From positions 145,482 through 209,481 of the forward strand of contig NZ_KK211291.1 in the NCBI RefSeq assembly GCF_000621505.1: 64,000 nucleotides of DNA, written 5' to 3'. The notes below the pieces were generated by a model, which was not told the origin of the DNA, did no database searches, and saw only the letters and a list, made by a program, of their open reading frames with translations. This stretch comes from Ruminiclostridium cellobioparum DSM 1351 = ATCC 15832 (GTDB lineage: Bacteria > Bacillota > Clostridia > Acetivibrionales > DSM-1351). How positions within the stretch are numbered: the stretch's first letter is position 1; each line of letters opens with the position of its first letter. The translations under genes were made by a program, and so were the position numbers. Positions 61,216 to 64,000 of this stretch are shown here, one piece after another.

Positions 61216-62268
61216 TTATATCAGAAAGATTATCCCGAAATAGATGATAAGCAGGGATAATCCAATGGGAAGTCCTGTTTTAGCCCATTCCCTGCTCTTT
61301 ATGCCAAGCTTGCCTGCTGAAATGATGTTTGGAATGTTTCCGGGTATCAGCATGCCGCCGCTTAAAAGAAGTCCCATCAGGATTGCCTGTATCTGCTTGA
61401 GGCTCATGGCCGGACTTATTTCTGCCGCAGCCATGGTGGCGTTATCCAGGACGGCCGAAGACATATTGATCCAGTATAGAATACGGCTGTCAAGCTGTAT
61501 GATATATGTGTTTATAAGGGGCTTAAAGCCTGAACCCAGCAGCTCCAGTGCAATTACGAACAGAAATATTTTAAGGGCCCGGACAAAAACATCTTTAAGA
61601 CTCTCAGCCTGAACTAAATTCTCCTCTTCAATACCAATGGTTACATCTTCTTCATTGACTGCGGAAGCCGCTTCTTTCCGTCCGGCAATAAAAGCTCCCA
61701 AAAGTGCCAGGGCTATTACTCCGGGTATCACATATATTCCTATATTCCGGGTAAGGTAGAAGAAATCGGCCTTTAATGCCGAGACCACAATTGTTGACAG
61801 AGGTTCGCCTATGGGGGTTAAGGCAGCCCCCAGGCCTATTGAAAAACAGGCTACAATGGTCAGAAGTACCTTACGGCCATGTTTCACAGGCAGGGCATGA
61901 ACAATTTCCACCAGAATCAATGCGGCAATGATAGCGGTAATAAAGCTTGATAATAAACCTAAAACAAGTATCAATAAAAAAATGAATAGTGGTAAAGGTA
62001 TTCTGGTTGTGGCAAAAATTACAAATTCATTTATTTTTTTTACTGAGATCCTGAATATCAAGCCTGCTATGAGTACGGCGACAGTTATGAAATATAAAAG
62101 ATAATTCATAAATATATGTTCTGCCAGTTCCAGTGATAGTGATCCTGATATAATTGCTGCCGACAGCCCCATAACCAGAAGAAAATATTCAAGGTTATGC
62201 TCAATCTTCCGAAAAGCAAAGGGCAGTACCAAAATAAGTACCAATACTATAATTAATCCTGTAATCAA
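61216..62268 (-). CDS. DUF1646 integral membrane transporter
   Basis: 350 aa, 10-11 membrane helices. DUF1646: IKILFVLALILGLLSSF... type helices, SIGLGAALTPIGEPLSTIVVSALK (about 140-165), VLDNATMAAAEISP, and GLLLSGGMLIPGNIPNIISAGKLGI. Members are thought to be ion (Na+) transporters and often sit behind Na+-responsive RNA. Here a 30-aa gene and a structured leader precede it. Confidence 0.85.
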   Translation of the reverse strand: MITGLIIVLVLILVLPFAFRKIEHNLEYFLLVMGLSAAIISGSLSLELAEHIFMNYLLYFITVAVLIAGLIFRISVKKINEFVIFATTRIPLPLFIFLLILVLGLLSSFITAIIAALILVEIVHALPVKHGRKVLLTIVACFSIGLGAALTPIGEPLSTIVVSALKADFFYLTRNIGIYVIPGVIALALLGAFIAGRKEAASAVNEEDVTIGIEEENLVQAESLKDVFVRALKIFLFVIALELLGSGFKPLINTYIIQLDSRILYWINMSSAVLDNATMAAAEISPAMSLKQIQAILMGLLLSGGMLIPGNIPNIISAGKLGIKSREWAKTGLPIGLSLLIIYFGIIFLI

Positions 62269-62337
62269 TTAACCGACCTCCGAAAAGTATTTCCAAACAG
62301 TTCATTTGTGTATATGATTATTGCATAACAAGAACTT

Positions 62338-62430
62338 CTATTTCATAACATTTGCAACTATGAAAATTATTATTAATGCAATTGCCAGGTATCCTAAAAT
62401 AAAAAATAAGTACCTTTTCATATTGTCCAT
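62338..62430 (-). CDS. 30-residue single-helix membrane protein
   Basis: Too short for routine calling: ATG 62430 preceded by GGGAGGTGTAGTT, 30 codons, TAG. Sequence MDNMKRYLFFILGYL followed by AIALIIIFIVANVMK: one TM helix with a positive N-terminus. Located between the leader terminator and the DUF1646 gene (start 70 bp downstream), therefore co-regulated with it. Might be an accessory subunit of the transporter. Confidence 0.7.
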   Translation of the reverse strand: MDNMKRYLFFILGYLAIALIIIFIVANVMK

Positions 62431-62466
62431 AACTACACCTCCCAAATTCAGATTTTTCCAGCAAAA

Positions 62467-62570
62467 AAGGGTGGAAAGCCCGTTATAAAACGGACTTCCC
62501 ACCCCAGAAGCCTTTAGTCATCTTGAAAGCAAAAACATTTTGCCCAACCGAAAACCAACAGTATCAAATT
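62467..62570 (-). promoter_or_regulatory. Structured leader with terminator before DUF1646 operon: candidate Na+ riboswitch
   Basis: A promoter (see next entry) gives a leader of about 140 nt. It holds a terminator: on the minus strand GGGTGGGAAGTCCG-TTTTATAA-CGGGCTTTCCACCC-TTTTTT (62467-62503). Upstream bases contain further paired stretches (GCAAAA-TG-TTTTTGC). DUF1646 genes are the classic hosts of the DUF1646 RNA motif, reported to be a Na+ riboswitch. I cannot match the consensus from memory, so the class is inferred. Confidence 0.55.
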
Positions 62571-62576
62571 GTTTTT

Positions 62577-62605
62577 ATTATAACATCATAAATGATATGG
62601 TTCAA
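62577..62605 (-). promoter_or_regulatory. Sigma-A-type promoter of the DUF1646 operon
   Basis: On the minus strand TTGAAC (62605-62600), 17-nt spacer, TATAAT (62582-62577). Confidence 0.75.
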
Positions 62606-62783
62606 GCAGAATAGTTTTTGGTTATATTTTCAATCTGTTGACTATAAAGAACAAATGATTTATTATATAGATAGTAATTTACTAAATTACTAAACTAGTA
62701 AGAGGATTGAGCAGGGAAATAAAAATATTATGATAAGGGGTTAAGTTTGAATGAACTGATTCACCCTTGGAATGGGAGATGTT

Positions 62784-63266
62784 ATGAAAATACCTACAAC
62801 TTTAAAACATAAGCCTGTAATAGTGTCTGAAAACTATGAAAATGTGGATGGAAGATATGCCTATAAAACCGATGCAAAAGGTCTTTCGCTTGGTCTGGCT
62901 CAATGGAATGACCGGGGAAAGGTTGATATTTCAGCAAAGGTATGGAGATATACCGGGGAAAAATGGTCCAGGCAGTCGGAGGAACTCCCTTTGCACCGCG
63001 TTCTGGACCTGGCCATTCTGGTAGCAAGGACCAAACTTTACTTCAGGGAGGACTCCTATAGATATCCAAAGCTCTATGATCCGGAAAAGCCGGTAGTTGA
63101 CAGGGTGGGCATGCAGGGAGATGCCATGACGGTGTCTGTTTGTACTGAAAATGAAAGGATCGACGAGGATATCAAGCTGTTCAGTCAGGCTTTGAGTGAT
63201 GATGATGAGATGATTGGCGAACGGCTGTGTTCCCTTTCAAGAATTTTAAAGGAGATGGGTTATTAA
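62784..63266 (+). CDS. DUF6530 family protein
   Basis: 160 aa from ATG 62784 (GGGAGATGTT). Reads KIPTTLKHKPVIVSENYENVDGRYAYKTDAKGLSLGLAQWNDRG, then VWRYTGEKWSRQSEELPLHRVLDLAILVARTKLYF: a conserved soluble protein I associate with DUF6530, function unknown. Only one base separates its stop from the next start, so the two are coupled. Confidence 0.75.
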   Translation: MKIPTTLKHKPVIVSENYENVDGRYAYKTDAKGLSLGLAQWNDRGKVDISAKVWRYTGEKWSRQSEELPLHRVLDLAILVARTKLYFREDSYRYPKLYDPEKPVVDRVGMQGDAMTVSVCTENERIDEDIKLFSQALSDDDEMIGERLCSLSRILKEMGY

Positions 63267-63267
63267 T

Positions 63268-63636
63268 ATGGATAAGGCCAGAAAAAAAGAGCTCCAGCAG
63301 CAATACATGCAGGCAAAGCATCCGATGGGCGTATTTATCATACGGTCAAAGGTGAACAACAAGTGTTATATACAATCCACACCGGATCTCAGAGGCGTAA
63401 TGAACGGTGCATATGTGAGGCTGGACGGAGGCAGGCATCCCAATAAGGAGCTGCAAAAGGAATGGAATGAATACGGTGCAGGCAGCTTCGAAATTGAAAT
63501 ATTGGAACAACTGCAATATGATGAAAAAGACGAAGAAAAAAGCGACTATTCCGAGGAACTGGCCCTGCTGCAAATGATATGGGAGGAGAAGCTGGCAGGC
63601 CGGAATATGGAGTTTTATAAGAAACGGATCACCTGA
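63268..63636 (+). CDS. GIY-YIG nuclease family protein
   Basis: 122 aa. GVFIIRSKVNNKCYIQSTPDLRGVMN (about 22-47) is the GIY-YIG-like opening with V-F-I and C-Y-I in the two strands; NEYGAGSFEIEILE follows. The catalytic tyrosine positions are altered (GVF / CYI), so activity is doubtful. Coupled to the DUF6530 gene. Confidence 0.75.
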   Translation: MDKARKKELQQQYMQAKHPMGVFIIRSKVNNKCYIQSTPDLRGVMNGAYVRLDGGRHPNKELQKEWNEYGAGSFEIEILEQLQYDEKDEEKSDYSEELALLQMIWEEKLAGRNMEFYKKRIT

Positions 63637-63728
63637 TTTCAGACAGGCCGACTCCTTGCAGATTTTGTCACCCTGGTATTGACTTTGGCATATTATGTTA
63701 ACATAAAACTGTAAAGGAGTTGATTTTT

Positions 63729-64000
63729 TTGGCGGGAATACCAGTATTCCAGGACACTCCAGATAACCTGAAATCGTTGCAATACGGTTTTGACGGGACA
63801 ACAGTACGAACCTTAAAGCTTGATACCAGCGGCAGACAGATTATCACCACCGATGTGGGAACCTCGATTGAAGTGACAGCAACAGATCTGGATATAAGGA
63901 ATTTATCAAACACCCAGGACAATATAGTAGTCTATGGTAATGACGGCACCGACAACAGGGCGTTGAAGACCGATGCAAGCGGAAGACAGGTAATAGCCAC
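63729..64000 (+). CDS. Partial repeat protein (DUF6385-like), cut by the window edge
   Basis: TTG at 63729 preceded by AAAGGAGTTGATT; 90 complete residues to the edge. It begins MAGIPVFQDTPDNLKSLQ and has two copies of a short motif: YGFDGTTVRTLKLDTSGRQI and YGNDGTDNRALKTDASGRQV. Clostridia carry such exported or spore-surface repeat proteins; the function is not known. No signal peptide. Confidence 0.7.
   Translation, partial: MAGIPVFQDTPDNLKSLQYGFDGTTVRTLKLDTSGRQIITTDVGTSIEVTATDLDIRNLSNTQDNIVVYGNDGTDNRALKTDASGRQVIA

Overview
The window is chromosomal DNA from an anaerobic, spore-forming Firmicute, most likely of the class Clostridia. The signs are a spoVA-type operon, dipicolinate synthase subunit B, a T-box leader, strong AGGAGG-type ribosome sites, frequent GTG/TTG starts, [2Fe-2S] and [4Fe-4S] proteins, an EFR1-type flavodoxin-ferredoxin, and GntR-RCK control of a betaine/choline transporter. 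I cannot name genus or species from sequence alone. No rRNA, tRNA, phage, CRISPR array or transposase gene was seen. Both ends cut genes: a Big_2-repeat secreted protein on the left and a repeat protein on the right.

Layout. 0-5 kb: Big_2 protein (partial), GH36 alpha-galactosidase with a divergent AraC regulator, a decayed reading frame, and an orphan dpaB. 5-10 kb: MASE3-SpoIIE phosphatase, metF, a serine beta-lactamase-like hydrolase, a DUF454 protein. 10-15 kb: a complete BMP-family nucleoside ABC importer (NupNOPQ-like). 15-20.5 kb: gene remnant, palindromic repeat, acyl-CoA synthetase, and a valine T-box driving an archaeal/alphaproteobacterial-type valyl-tRNA synthetase. 20.5-28 kb: TetR/EFR1/membrane protein operon, GNAT, DEAD-box helicase, MFS transporter, and a secreted two-repeat protein. 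28-34 kb: two-component system followed by a MacAB-like exporter. 34-41 kb: rpiA, a KaiC-like/PPDK_N fusion protein, and a DUF1657-2Duf-SpoVAC-SpoVAD-SpoVAEb-DUF1657 spore operon. 41-46 kb: OpuC-type osmolyte importer with a BusR-like regulator. 46-51 kb: UvrC-like nuclease, APC permease, ECF sigma/anti-sigma/secreted protein. 51-56 kb: PadR/HAAS pair, and a SalXY-like ABC transporter with a divergent TetR gene and three operator boxes. 56-61 kb: small redox genes with ArsR and Crp/Fnr regulators and DMT transporters. 61-64 kb: a DUF1646 transporter behind a structured leader (candidate Na+ riboswitch), a DUF6530/GIY-YIG pair, and a partial repeat protein.

The most unusual material lies between genes. 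One element has ends that are a Shine-Dalgarno sequence and its complement; it sits directly before the start codons of several genes and could fold to hide the ribosome site. A separate long-palindrome (MITE-like) family has three copies at different stages of internal deletion, and two other palindromic repeat families are present. The histidine kinase at 29 kb carries in its sensor region the same small domain that is duplicated in the secreted protein encoded just upstream, which suggests a linked sensing system. Promoter palindromes fit the TetR, ArsR, Crp/Fnr and BusR-like regulators beside them.
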